A DNA stretch of 64,000 bases from assembly GCA_023159155.1 (NCBI GenBank), contig JAJNNX010000001.1, positions 992,001 through 1,056,000 on the forward strand, written 5' to 3'. Source of the stretch: Ustulina deusta. Taxonomy: Eukaryota; Ascomycota; Sordariomycetes; Xylariales; Xylariaceae. Positions 20,997-33,033 of this stretch are shown in pieces. Within the stretch, counting starts at the first letter, position 1. Each line of letters begins with the position of its first letter. The notes beneath the pieces were generated by a model. The model worked only from the letters and a program-made list of their open reading frames with translations, was not told the DNA's origin and searched no databases. A program made the translations under genes and the position numbers.

Positions 20997-23886
20997 ATGG
21001 CCGAGAATAAGTCGCTCAACGATGGGCAAACGCGAGAGGACGAAGAAACTACCGTGCTCAACAGCAACGGTATAATATCAAATGTTGGCCACGATGAAAG
21101 TCATGAACTTTCCGATTGGGGAAGGCCAAGTACCCGTAACAATGCGGAAGACGAAGAGGGGGAAGAACACGAACGTCTGCTTGACCCCAATTTCCCCGAT
21201 GACGACGAAGATATAGAGTTACACCATCTTGACCCGGGAAGAGGTGCTTCGTTCGACAGTGAAGCCGCCGCGAAAGTCAACGCGGAAGACTCCCCGTACG
21301 AAGAAGTACGAGCTGCTGTACGCAACTTCGATGAAGACTTACCATGTAGCACTATCCGGGCATGGACCATTGGGCTGTCTCTAACGTTCGTGGGCGCGGC
21401 ACTTAACACTTTGTTTTCACTGCGTGCCCCGTCAATCGGCATTGGTCCTCTCATCGCTCAGATCGTTGCCTGGGTTATGGGACGAGTATGGGAGAGAGTA
21501 GTACCAGCAAAACAGTTCACTCTCTTCGGAGTAACGTACGACCTGAACCCTGGGCCGTTCAATATAAAGGAACATTCAATTATTGTAGTCATGGCCAGTG
21601 TATCATTCTCCGTAGCATATGCCACGGACATCCTCTTGGCACAGCTGGTGTTTTACAAACAGAATTTCGGTATCATCTTCCAACTACTCATTGTCGTTTC
21701 GACCCAATCTCTCGGGTATGGAATTGCAGGGATCATGCGGAAGTTTCTTGGTGAGCTAAACTCGAGATTACGAAAGGTCAATTGCTGACGGCCTATAGTA
21801 TATCCTGCCTCTATGATATGGCCGAATACGTGAGTAACACTAGTGATTATCGTGCTTCACGCTTTTTTTCATGGGAAGCACTAATTAAGTCCTGTCTTAC
21901 CCGTCTTGCTCCGTATACTCTAGCTTGTCGTCAAGTATTTGATGCTAACTCTCCCGACCTTAGATTGGCTGCCATCGCGCTGATGAATGCCATGTACGAG
22001 ACCCATCAGATCAAAGATCCAACAATTATTGGAGGAAACATGTCGCGATACAGGTGGTTTGGCCTCATCACTATTGCATCTTGCGTCTACTACTTTATCC
22101 CCGGGTTCCTTGCTCAGTTCTTAAGCGTCACTGCCGTTGCAACATGGCTGGCACCGCAAAACCCAATTGTCAATCAGATATTTGGTGGCACCACTGGGCT
22201 ATCACTTATCCCGATCACCTTTGACTGGACTCAAATAGCAGGTTACATAGGATCACCCCTAATTGTTCCATGGTCAGGCTGTGCCCATCGTTGCCCCTAG
22301 GTCGTTTACTAACATGACTAGGCACGCAATTGCAAACACACTAATTGGTGTTGTGGTGTTCTTCGTTGTGCTCGCGTCTTTTTTCCATTACACAGGCGCC
22401 TGGTACTCTCAATTCTTGCCCATGAGCGATGCTTCGACATATGACAACACAGGGGCTATATACAATGTCTCGCGTATATTAACTCCTGAACTTACTTTAG
22501 ATGAAGGAGCTTATCAATCTTACTCCCCGTTATTTATCAGGCTCGTAACCCCATACCATGTGTATCATCAGTACGACACAACTAACCAGACATACAGTAC
22601 TACGTTTGCTTTAGCGTACGGCCTTTCTTTTGCTGCCATAACTGCTCTAGTCGTACACACCTTCCTTCACTACAGTGGTACGATTTGGGCCCAATACCAA
22701 GATAGCACACACGAGAAACCCGACATTCATATGAAACTCATGCGAAAATACAAAGAGGCGCCCCTATGGTGGTACACGTGTCTCTTCTTGATAGTATGTT
22801 CTCCGTCTTGTAGGTTCCTCCATAATAGCTAATTCTTTTCAGGTTCTAGCGCTGAGTCTGATTGCTGTACTCTTCTATCCTACTAATCTAGAATGGTGGG
22901 CTTTCCTACTTGCGGTGGCGATCGCATTCGTGTTCTCTCTTCCCATTGGCATCGTAGAAGCAATTACAAGTCAGGAGATTGGTTTGAACGTCTTAACCGA
23001 GTTCATCTATGGCTATATCCAACCGGGGCGGCCCCTGGCCTTGATGCTGTAAGGATTCGTCTTTGGCCACAAGCGTATTCATTGTTATTAACACTCTATT
23101 GACAGTTTCAAAACATACGGCTACATCACAATGTAGATATCTATCCCGCTCTCCTCACGCCAGCTTACTGACATTGTTTTTAGGTCTCAAGCCCTTAGCT
23201 TTGTTGCGGATCTCAAATTCGGGCACTACATGAAGATACCTCCGCGAACGATGTTCATGGCTCAGGTCGTCGCAACGACTATATCATGCTTCATTCAAGT
23301 CGCCGTTCTCAATTTTGCACTCACCAACATCGACGGCATTTGCGACATAACTCAACCACAACGCTTCACTTGCCCAGGAGGCCGCGTCTTCTTCTCCGCC
23401 TCCGTCATCTGGGGTCTCATCGGCCCTGCGCGTGTTTTCTCCCCGGGGCAGGTCTACTCCGGCCTGCTATCCTTCTTCGCCATCGGTGCCGTTACGCCTG
23501 TGATCATATATTTCGCCGCAAAGCGATACCCGCGCTCCCCGGTCAAGTACTTGATGGCGCCTCTGATTTTCGGCGGCGCGGGAAACATCCCGCCAGCTAC
23601 CCCCCTGAATTATCTGTCGTGGGGCATCGTCGGCTACGTCTTCCAGTTCGTCATCAAGAAGCGGCATTTCAGGTGGTGGAGCAGGCTCAACTACCTCACA
23701 TCTGCGGGCCTCGATCTCGGCCTGGCCCTTGGTACCATCGTGATTTTCCTCGCCTTCACGCTCCGCGACATTGATCCCCCGCAGTGGTGGGGGAACACCG
23801 TCGTGACGACCACGCTGGACTACCAGGGGAAAGCCGTGCAGGCCGTGTTGCCGCCAGGCGAGACGTTTGGGCCAAAGGTTTGGTAG
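20997..23886 (+). CDS. oligopeptide transporter, OPT family
   Basis: Seven exons (20997-21750, 21799-21829, 21964-22272, 22322-22793, 22843-23048, 23106-23132, 23184-23886) join in frame to 833 aa. The N-terminal 110 residues are acidic and cytosolic. The OPT signatures are present: DLNPGPFNIKEH (the NPG motif), YPASMIWPNTLA spanning an intron, GQEIGLN-like TSQEIGLNVLTEF, and KIPPRTMF near the C-terminal third, then SPGQVYSGLL and NIPPATPLNYLSW. About 12-16 hydrophobic segments are visible. The family imports tetra- and pentapeptides, glutathione or metal chelates with protons at the plasma membrane. Which substrate applies here is unknown. Exons 2 and 6 are only 31 and 27 nt. The third intron has a weak GTCAGG donor. 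Confidence 0.93.
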
Positions 23887-24952
23887 GCAGGCGTTGGCTG
23901 CATTTCAAAGGATAGATTCATCACCTTAATGGATTGGTAGACACTATAGATCACATAGAGCTTAGTTACTGGCGAGCCCCTAGCCTAATTGGTTTGCTTG
24001 TTCATCGTATGCGCGACATGGCCCGTTTACTAAAGGTGTTGAGAAACATGGCAGTGAATCACACACATTATGATGTCTTTGGCTTGTGTGTCCTTCATTA
24101 TTAATGCTTAGATGTTGAGGCTGGTTGTATGTAGATGCATAGTTAGTTAGTTGTGCCTGTCGGCACTGGTTCGTCATACCGCCCTAGTTCGGATTGATCC
24201 GATTTATAGATGTCCAGTACTGGTGCCGCTGCAATGATATCTGGAATTTGGGGCCACTCGGGCAGTGCGATGTATTCGTATAAGAGGAAGCTCTGTTCGA
24301 AGAACAAAAGCTTGAGCTTGCTTGCGTTCTTCTTTTGTAATAATCATTACTCCGGCTACCGACATATCTATCCATGAATCCCAACTCCTCGAGGTCGTCC
24401 CGGAGGGACCCGGGCCTCTGAACCTGGGTTAAATGGCTAACCAGGAACGAAAGCAAACGGGACCTTATTTATCTTGCGTATTATACTTTATAGCCCTACA
24501 ACCTGTCCGGCCACTGAATCGGTAGGGTGAGGCACGATGTTCGCTCGTACGTAGCGACAAAGTTGGGAATAAGTGATTAAATGGCTATTTCTCTCATACC
24601 GATACAGCTTCCTCTTCCGTTTTCACACGTGTACATTTGGCTGAAGGTGGGAAAATAATTCATGCTTAGACTCGTATTCCTCCAAGTTACACGCAATGAC
24701 CGGCAAGGAGATGCGCTCATTTTACTATGGCGGCATTCCTAGGGATACATTCCAGACGAGGTTGGAAAGCCAACGGAAGGCAATCGGTCTTGCAAAGCCC
24801 ACAATGAAATACCCGCACCGACGACAATCAAGGCTCCTGTTCTAGAAAGCCTGGGGAAACCTAGGCTACCCTCGAGTCAACCCTCATGAGTTAAAAGATG
24901 TAACTAGAATCAAGCAAAAGGAAAAATGGGAGCACAGGGATCAAATGACTTC
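23887..24952. other. intergenic between convergent genes
   Basis: Shared 3' side of the OPT transporter (+) and the glycogen-binding-domain gene (-). Short frames only and no recognisable RNA gene. Confidence 0.55.
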
Positions 24953-26492
24953 TTACACCTCGTTTCGGCTTCGACTACAAAGCCAACAGAAAAGATCGCT
25001 GATCCAATCAACGAATACTGTGCGGAGGAAGGTACGAATCCAGTCACCCTTTTTGCTGTCGTGGATAGAACGTGTCGTGGAAGGGGAACGCGACCGCGCA
25101 CCATTAGTTGGCTTCTGTAGACCTGACTGGTCATTCTGTTCACTGGACTTTGAGAAACTCGAGACAAGACTGGTATGTTCTTCGGTCGGATGTGTGTAGT
25201 TTGTAGTAGCTTCATCGACGATAATGGTTGGGTGTGCCTTATCGTCGGTCGTCTTCATACGAGTGGCTTCACTAATGCGCTTACGAGGTGTAGTGCTCAT
25301 AGCAACTCCCTCGTCCTCGTTACTGCTGCCCGATGACGCCAATGAGAGATTGCGTTCCTCAATAGGGCCAACATACTGGACTGGAGTAGGAATATCTTGG
25401 GCCTCATCTCCATAAAGGGCCTCCTCTCCTTCCACAATCGACTCGAGGGAGTTCCTAGGTGCGATGCTCGCACGCTGACGGTTCATGTCTTCCGTTTGTT
25501 CATGTGCAGTGTTTATATCATATACACTAAAGGGATCCCGTAATTGAGAGGGGCCACTCGCAACAGATGGTTTTGCTGTGATGATCGGTGGCAAGGCAAC
25601 TTCATCTACCATTGTAGGATCTGCCTCTATGGTAGTTGATACATTCCGCATGGTAGCCATGATGGAGTCGCAATCCGAGGGGAAATGTTCTAACCGAGGG
25701 TCATCGACATTCATAATTAGTATGTCAACGCCTTCAGGAGAATAGTCAATATTCTCGTGTTGTTGTCCTGGCTCCCGGTAACTGGATAGAGAAGCAAAAC
25801 ATTCGTGGCTGAACATAGGGAGCATGTCGCCACTATCGACTTCGAACTCATCTTCGTCCAGTTGAGGAGAGGAGGCAGTGACTTCGGCCGCAGTATTAGC
25901 AGCTTCCTCGATCGGAGTAGAAGACGGATGTCGCAACTCCTCGTTCTCTGCAACCTCTTTAGAAAAATCAAGATCTGCGGTATCCGTATCCGGGTTCCGA
26001 GCGTTAGCGGTAACTACGGATGTTCTGGCATCGTTATGGCTAATAGCTGTGTCCCTAGTTTTGGTGGCATGGATCTCTTGTAGTGGTGTTATTTCTTGAG
26101 ACGCCTTGGTTGTTGGAGAGTATAACAAGCTGTTCACATTGCCGTGATCGTCCGTAACTGTACAAGAGAATGGTCAAGGGTTAATATACGGAAACACTCT
26201 GAAAAGAATCCCTAGGCCGAACTAAAAGAATCAAAAGAATCTCACCTGTGTCGGTATCCGGGTCCAAAGCCCACCAATCGCCGGATGCGTGTCGAAATTT
26301 GTATCGGATCTCCGAACACTCATCCACCATGACCTGTTTGGTAAAGATGTAGTCTCCATGTTGGTCTACGGAGGCATTCATCTCCTGAGGTTGCCATGGG
26401 GGATCCGAGAAGGACCCGGCGACAAAGAGAGGGGGGTGGGCGCCTCTTCGATGGAAGGTGAAAGTAACGGGGACCTTTCTGCCAGAAGACAT
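24953..26492 (-). CDS. AMPK-type glycogen-binding domain (CBM48) protein with hydrophobic C-terminus
   Basis: Two minus-strand exons (26492-26246, 26157-24953), 483 aa from ATG MSSGRKVP. An in-frame non-ATG extension upstream was not used. Residues about 7-95 form an AMPK-beta/CBM48 domain: VTFTFHRRG, LFVAGSFSDPPWQP, and YKFRHASGDWWALDPDTDT followed by D-HGNVNS across the intron. The aromatic residues in GSFSDPPW, GDWW and RYKF match the carbohydrate-contact strands. The next 350 residues are acidic, Ser/Thr-rich and disordered. The last 30 (DWIRTFLRTVFVDWISDLF...) are hydrophobic/amphipathic, suggesting membrane attachment. No kinase-binding AMPK-beta C-terminal domain is seen, so this is a Crp1/Mdg1-like protein rather than an AMPK subunit. 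Confidence 0.85.
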
Positions 26493-27877
26493 GTTTGTAG
26501 GAGTTTGATAGAGCCTCTCGATTTCATAAGTCTCGGGCAATGTCAACGATTGTCATAGGTGAAGGCCAAGAGCGGTCCGACAGGGCAATGGAAAAGAAGA
26601 CGATGTTTGAGCTATAGGAACGAGTTAGGAGTTCAAGCATGAAGACGAAACCGGCGGCAAAAGCTCTTCGGAGTCAGCGGGCTCAAGGCCACGATAGCGA
26701 GAATGATTAGCTCGTGGTCGTCGGGGGGATTCACAAGATCGTAATGTAAGATACAGGATATGATACAGGAATTCCAATTACCAATGAGATAGGTGATGGT
26801 CACAAGGCAGGCACTGTTGCTTGTTCACAGTAATATCACACACGTCGAGTGAGCAGAGAAGTTACCTACACGTCATTGTAGGCTGGGTACCTGAGGGAGT
26901 TAATCACATAGATAATGGCAGGCGTCATCCCGGACCTGGGCAGAAGCTGGAAAGACGAGCAGCGATCTGATGCGGGACTGGAGAGCTGGGGAGCTGGGGA
27001 GCTGGGAGGCCAGAGCAGCCGCCGGCCAAACTTTCCTGGCGATCCACCCACATATCATTCAACTAGTCTGGTGGTTTGGGTTGTCGGCATCATCGAATGC
27101 CTACCGTAAGCCCTTATGCATCCAGGGATCTACCATGTAGGCATCTGCTATTGGGGGCAAAAAACCCCCATGTCCCTCGGTCATGGTGAATCTGGGACGA
27201 GACTAGATAGATAGAGGTAGACATGGGATGACGGCGTGATATCGTCAGACCAACGACGCCTCTGTATCGTCGGGTCGGATTCGGGGCATGACTTATTATG
27301 ACGTCAATTGTACGATATAGGAGGTTCTGCTATTATCAAATCCCTCATCTCCAGCTGCAGTCCCGGGCTTGGTCGACGACGAGGCCCCTGTATGAGCACG
27401 CATTCGAGAACGGCGCAGAGGTGTTTGTTTAGCTCTTTAATATGTCGTTGCTCTGCGGAAGTCATGAAAGAAATGAAGATGAATGTGTACCGCTAACTCA
27501 TCGGCCTAGTGTTTCACGCGACCATCTTACTCTTATATGCCTGCCGAAGGTTAGGTGTGAAAGGGATGATGACTTTGTTTACCTGCCTTAGGTCAGTGAC
27601 ATACATACTTAAGGTATAGGTGATCTCCATCTAGTGGGTATAATGTACCTAGCCTGAGCTTAGGTACGTACCTAGCTAGGTGTCGTGTCCCACCATAGCT
27701 CACGCCACACCCACTAGCCACAGAAATAGGAGAAGCCGCAAAGTACCTACATAAGTACTTATGTAGTACTAATAATTCTCCCCTGACCTGGCTGTCACAT
27801 GCTGGAAACCCAAACCACAATTCTCCTGTAGTCTGGCTGTCAACCCGATATCTTTTGTCTTCATTTCTATCGCCAAA
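26493..27877. other. divergent intergenic region
   Basis: Promoter region between the CBM48 gene (-) and IWR1 (+). It contains a short GAGCTGGG tandem repeat (about 26983-27007) and, nearer IWR1, TAGGTACGTACCTAGC-like palindromic words at about 27660-27690 and AAGTACTTATGTAGTACT near 27750. No coding frame is supported. Confidence 0.55.
26983..27007. repeat. short tandem repeat GAGCTGGG x3
   Basis: Three consecutive GAGCTGGG units read directly in intergenic DNA. Confidence 0.8.
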
Positions 27878-29338
27878 ATGTCCGTACCACCACAGCTGAT
27901 TCGTGTGAAGCGCAAGGCCACTGAGGAGGCCCCTGTCTCGTACCTTCGTGAGCCGCCCTCAGACGGATGAACTGACTGTCGACACTGGCTAATTTGAGTC
28001 GCCACCCAGGTGTCCAGGACACGAAGCGACACAGGACTGTCTTTGTTTACCAGCGCCAGAACGAGGAGGCCACTTTTGCCGAAAGCATTCCTCCTCAAAT
28101 CCAGAAGCCCGTCATCCACACCTCTCCCGCGCGTCGCCGAACCCCGGCATTCCAAAGCATCCCGAGACAAATCAATTGTCCTGGCAAAGATGCGCCTGCG
28201 GGCAACGACAAGGCCGTCGACAATAACAATGACAGTCCTTCTGCAAATACCGCTGCAAGCACCACCGCCAGCACCACCACCCTCGACTCCGCCGCCGCCT
28301 CTGCCTCCGAACCCCGTCGATTTCACATGTCACGCAAGGATATGTTACTAGCTGCGTCTCCCTACCCAGGCCGGTCCCATGGGGGCATCTCCAAAAAGCG
28401 GCCGCCGCCAGCCATGTTCGTCGAGCGGAAAATTAAACGTGTTTCCTCGAGAGTCCTCGGAAAGCTTCATGCTGCCAACAGTGGCCCTGCCGCTGCACCC
28501 GCGATGGCCCATACTCCCGTGGCCGAGGCCATGGACGTAGATAAGCCTGAGCCGAGGAAGTTCAAGAAACCCGGTGTAGCGAAACTGGCAGCCAGGGATA
28601 GCAGGGGAAAGGACAAGCCCGAACTACCAAAATCTATGACGAATCGTTGGAATGTCGACATGCAGCAGCTGACTGCCGATATGGAGGCGTACGCTATGCA
28701 GCAGATAGGCCTCAACCTCCGGAAGGCTGAAGAAGAGAAGCGCGAACAAGAGAGATCAAGGGTCAGCACTCCATCTAAGCTCAAGTTCAAACCTAAGCCT
28801 CCTACGAAGCGCTACGCAGAACGACATCCAGAAGAACAATCGGTCGATAAGGAAATGGTGGATGCCGACGTTGAAGATAGTGACAGCGACGACAGTGACT
28901 ACGTCATTGAGACTTACGTTCGTGTTCCAGCCAGTAGTATGGGAGACCATGTACCACCACAGAGTGTAGGACTCTTGGTATTTGACGCCGAACCCGATAT
29001 TGAATTTTTCTACGGAGAAGATGACGAGAGTGAAGATGAATGGGCCGAAGACGAAGAAGATGAAAACGGTATGACGTTCTCCATGTACTGGCACTGGTTG
29101 GGGCATGGTGCAGCTTTGCTAACCGCTTCCAGCCGAGAACTATTATACAGCAGACTACCCCGACGAAGAGGTGGCTTCGGACGATGAGTTCAACAAGAAC
29201 CCTTACGCATTTCGGACTGGCAACGCCTCGGATTTAGAGGAGTACGACGTAGGAGGTGAAAGTCACGATGAGTTCGACGGGGAGAGCCAATTTAGAACAT
29301 ACATAGGGCGAAACGGGCGCCGGAGTAATCATTTGTAA
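27878..29338 (+). CDS. IWR1: RNA polymerase II nuclear import factor Iwr1
   Basis: Exons 27878-27947, 28010-29068 and 29133-29338, 444 aa. The N-terminus PPQLIRVKRKATEEAP is the conserved basic Iwr1 opening and nuclear localisation signal. After a disordered, Ala/Ser-rich middle comes the Iwr1 core: YVIETYVRVP, then an acidic run and ENYYTADYPDEEV...DDEFNKNPYAF, split by the last intron. Iwr1 binds assembled RNA polymerase II in the cytoplasm, directs it into the nucleus and is released. Length is within the fungal range. Junction phases are 1, 1. The first exon is only 70 nt. Confidence 0.93.
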
Positions 29339-31661
29339 AAGCTACTAGACTGACGATCAAGTGCGTGCATCATGAGAAGAAGCGCGCGGCAAACTCGAAT
29401 CACTAGATGCATCTACATCGCGCTACTAGACCTAACTAAACACGTTTTGAAACATTCGTCTGAAGAAAAACCATGAGCATTGCCAAGGGGCTCGACAGGC
29501 TGGCACGGTTGGGGAGGAGGGAGGCTGTCCCCTTGACTCGAAGCATGGTCCTTTAGTGGTAGAGGGGAGAAGCAAACGTGTTGGCCCAGAATGGGAGGAG
29601 GTCAAGGTCCCCGGCATGCCGAGAAAGGGATGCGTTAGCTCAGTTAGGTCCGCGACAAGTAGTAGGCTGCGACCTCGAGACTCTGCATCCAACAACACAC
29701 CACATCTTATGCCCGCTATGCCTCGGAGATGTATGCGCTCACCCTCGCCCTCTTCTCCATTCTCCCATTGGCTGTGCAACGAATCTAGGCCAGTTTCACC
29801 ACAGGACTCACACAATCCCTCCCTAAAGAACGGGTTATATGTGATACAAAACTCGATGTCGTGCAGGCCAGGACATGCATGTCAGGAATGTGTGTGTGCT
29901 GACGGAAAAAAGTACTGCCCCGCAGCCCCCGTCGTTTGTGAAACTGTCACGTCTGTTGCTGGTCTTGTTGGTCACTTGACCTCTGCGTGCCAATGCCAAA
30001 CTTCTACAAGGCCTGGTTGCATAGACATGCAGAAGTACGACGGTGACAGAAAAAGTTCTGTGCACCTTTTTCCAGCCCTACCCAAGCATCCAGGCGCCAA
30101 ATCCAAAGTCGTGCCACCGCCTATGGAACCCATGGTCGTCATTATTAGTGGTTATTACATATACATCCCATCTCTCCTGAGTCTATTACGATTGGAGCGC
30201 TCATTTCCGAGGCGAGAAGACTGTCAGTGGCAAACCATATGGTATACACGCATCTCCTTTTCCTCGGTAACTCGGTGACCTTATTCTATGCACCGTGGAA
30301 GAGGTAGCCAAATGAGGGAGGGGAATGAGGATGGTTGGCATACGGGGACAGACAGGTAAAGAACCTTTGGCCGTCGGGGGCCGCTTGAAAATTCCATTTC
30401 ACATTTTCAGAGAAGTATGAAGCGTAGAAGAAGTAATTGTTATTGTATAGATGTATGTGTAAAAGAATAATAGCCAAGTAACCGTCGGTACTCGAGCATA
30501 GGTATCTACTCCCCCAATGTTTTCTGTGGGGAGAGGCCACTCAAATATCGACGGAATGAGAAAATACAAACTCGTGAACCCATACATACCAACCAGCCGC
30601 ATCAATTAGTGAGCCCCATGTTTCCGTACTACAGCCCCCTTCCCCTGTAAATTGCTCATCGTAAATCTTTCTCACTATCTCCAAATTCATCAACCCGGGT
30701 TTTCGGTAATCGTGTGTGTCATTCTCATTCTAGAAAGCCCAACCAATCCCCCATACACTCCCCACCAGCCAACTCACGGGCGATTTTATGTAATGGATTT
30801 CTGAGCGCCCTCTCAAGCGAATTTTCGTATACATCTCATATATTACCCGTTCCGAAGAAGGGTGATGGTGAAATTTAGAAAATAAAAGAGGAGGGCAGAA
30901 AGAGAGAAAGAAAGAAAGAAAGAAAGAAAGAAATTTGACGTGTCCCTGAGAGGATTGACCAGTACCAGACAACGCAGACAAGAGAAAATAGGGTGAGGGG
31001 GGAAATTGCTTCATGTTGATGATGGAGAAAATTTTAGCCTCTTTTTTGGGTTTACTTTTTTTTACTTTTTTTTTTTTTTCTTCTTTTCTTTTTGAATGTA
31101 GCCATGGATACTCTAAGAAGAAGAAATAGGGGAAGGATGACCAGGAAGAAAGTAGAATAAAGATGAAATGAAAATAAAAGAAAGTCGATAAAGTAGTACA
31201 TGTTTGCTCGTGGCCGTCATCCCATCGTCCTGTCATCTGTTTCATTTCGTCTCTTTTTATCATGTTTTGTTTTGTTGTTGTTTTTTTGGTGGGTTTTTTG
31301 GTTTTTTTATTCTCGTGACACCTTCTTAATCTGGCCCATAGATGGGGCAGCTAGCTGGGTGTTTGTCGAAACGGCAAGCAGAAAATAACGTGTGACAAAC
31401 ATGAGGTGCAGGGAACCTCAATGTAAGTCAGGGTGGTGACAACTACCTAGTAGGGTGTCGATATTGGGCAGAAATGACTCCTTGCACTTTTGTGTGCTCG
31501 AGCGAACGTGGAGGTGGCTGAAGAGCAGCTGTGCAGTAGATAGTTGGCATTTCGTGCGTGAGAAACGTATAGGGGGAGAACCGACGACCCCGAAGAGAAG
31601 CAGTGGTCGAACGTTCGGTGTATCGTGGGACGGGACTGTCTTAAACGTCGTGGAAGATTAT
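29339..31661. other. intergenic between convergent genes, no gene supported
   Basis: 2.3 kb separating IWR1 (+) and an unrecognised gene (-). Several long but mutually overlapping frames exist around 29.4-30.3 kb. None has a domain, and they conflict on both strands. A GAAA microsatellite (about 30901-30933) and poly-T/poly-A-rich stretches (31040-31090, 31270-31310) fill the right half. A tRNA-like string at 29628-29690 was rejected. Confidence 0.5.
30901..30933. repeat. GAAA microsatellite
   Basis: About seven to eight tandem GAAA units, read directly in intergenic DNA. Confidence 0.9.
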
Positions 31662-33033
31662 TTATAGTTTCGATCTTCTCTGACGTCTCAAATATACTCG
31701 TCGGGTTTTCGGGAACGAAGGGAAAGCTTTATTGTCTGGCTGCAGATCTGCTGGGCCACAACCCTTATTCCTTTTGCGGTCCTCTCCGGGACAGCAGCCG
31801 CATGGCTCATCAGATGGTAGCTTTTCAACATAGGTCCCGTTCTCTGTGGCTTCGAGGCGTGCTTTCTCCTTTTGCATCTGTCTATCTTGGTCTACCAGGC
31901 ACTGTTAGCTCCAAACGCCAGAAAAGGGGAGACGCCTAGGCTCGACCGACTTTGACAAGCAGAAGCCGCACCCAAGAGCTAGAGGGGGGGTAATAGGAGA
32001 ACAGATAGCACTTACTGAGCTTGTACGCGCGTTGGCGATCCGCCAACGCGACCCAGGGGTACTTCATCGCACGCTCTGGATATAGATATATGAGAGTAAA
32101 CATATGTGTCCTATCGGATTGTTCTTTCGTCTTTACCGTGACGGGTTGAACGTGTCCGTTTTCCATGAAAACGAGCTGGCCATTAGATATGAGAGGAAGG
32201 ATTGTATGTTGGCGGTAGTAAACCCCCTGGAGGCCGCCGGCCGCACGGGGGAACACTGCCATGGGAAACATGGCCCGGAAGGTAGACTCAACAGGCTTCC
32301 ACGCCTTTACGAGGTCTACACGGTGATACCTGATGTAATCAGACTCCTCAATTGTGTACTTAATGTTGCAATGCGACGCCTTCGGGAATTTTCTGCGTCG
32401 TCTCTTCGTCTTTTGGCATTGTTGCAACTGTAGCCGTGGTTCGTTAGAGGCATCTTGAACCGTTTCCCACTTCCGGCTCGCCTGGCTGTGAACCTCCTGG
32501 CAGGGTAGACCTTCGAGGGGTGGGAGTGGTGGGAGTGGGTTCTTCTTGTTTACCGTCCGAAAGCGGTTGAGATTCTCAATGATCGGATCGTGACCAAGGG
32601 ACAAACTTGACATCCTCGAGTAGACATCATCTCCCCTCGGTTCTGGGGTGGCGCTCGGTGTCCGAAGTGTGCTCGCAGCATATGAATTCTTAACGAATTC
32701 ATAGCGTTGCAAGGTTTGATATGGGGGCGAAACTGAATTGTCATCGCCGCCGTCACCATCGTATCCAGACTTTAGTTCCGCCGACCCTCGGCTATTTCTA
32801 AAGCAGAGAGAACCGGCTGGGTAGGCACTCTCCCTTTTATGTACGATGGGGGATAATAGTCCCGTTGATATAGGAGAGCCAGGACTCGGGGAGAGTGGCC
32901 GGGAGAAGGACGATCGATAACTTGAAGGAGCGGGAGAGTGTAGAGAAGATGGTATATTATTCCAGGGATTTAGTAGGTCCAACTTAGTGTTGAAGTCACC
33001 CGAGGGCACAGGGCGCTGAGATGATGAAGCCAT
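31662..33033 (-). CDS. unrecognised fungal protein, Ser/Pro-rich with conserved-looking C-terminal half
   Basis: Two minus-strand exons (33033-32016, 31891-31662), 415 aa. Reading through the consensus GTAAGT donor would stop at 31936. Splicing to the TAG acceptor, 10 nt past a CTAAC branch site, keeps the frame and yields a helical NQDRQMQKEKARLEATENG. The N-terminal 200 residues are disordered (SPSPGSP, PLPPLPPLEG). A basic KTKRRRRKFPK is a likely nuclear signal. The ordered part runs from about residue 225: YIRYHRVDLVKAWKPVES, GVYYRQH, THMFTLIYLYPERA and KYPWVALADRQRAYKL. The second exon ends in CGCC...GCG cysteines and a very basic tail. I do not recognise the family. A nuclear role is inference. 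Confidence 0.72.

Noticed and set aside
29628..29690. tRNA-like string: GGATGCG...TGCATCC acceptor-type pairing with TAGCTCAGTTAGG A-box-like sequence
   Set aside because: Only 63 nt long, the D-stem does not close and no TTCRANNCC T-loop with a pairing stem is present.
29556..30278. 240-codon plus-strand ORF after IWR1
   Set aside because: Overlaps equally long frames on both strands, no domain, mixed codon use. Probably chance in the 3' region.
30730..31263. 177-codon minus-strand ORF
   Set aside because: Consists of Lys and Phe/Ser runs translated from A/T-rich microsatellites.
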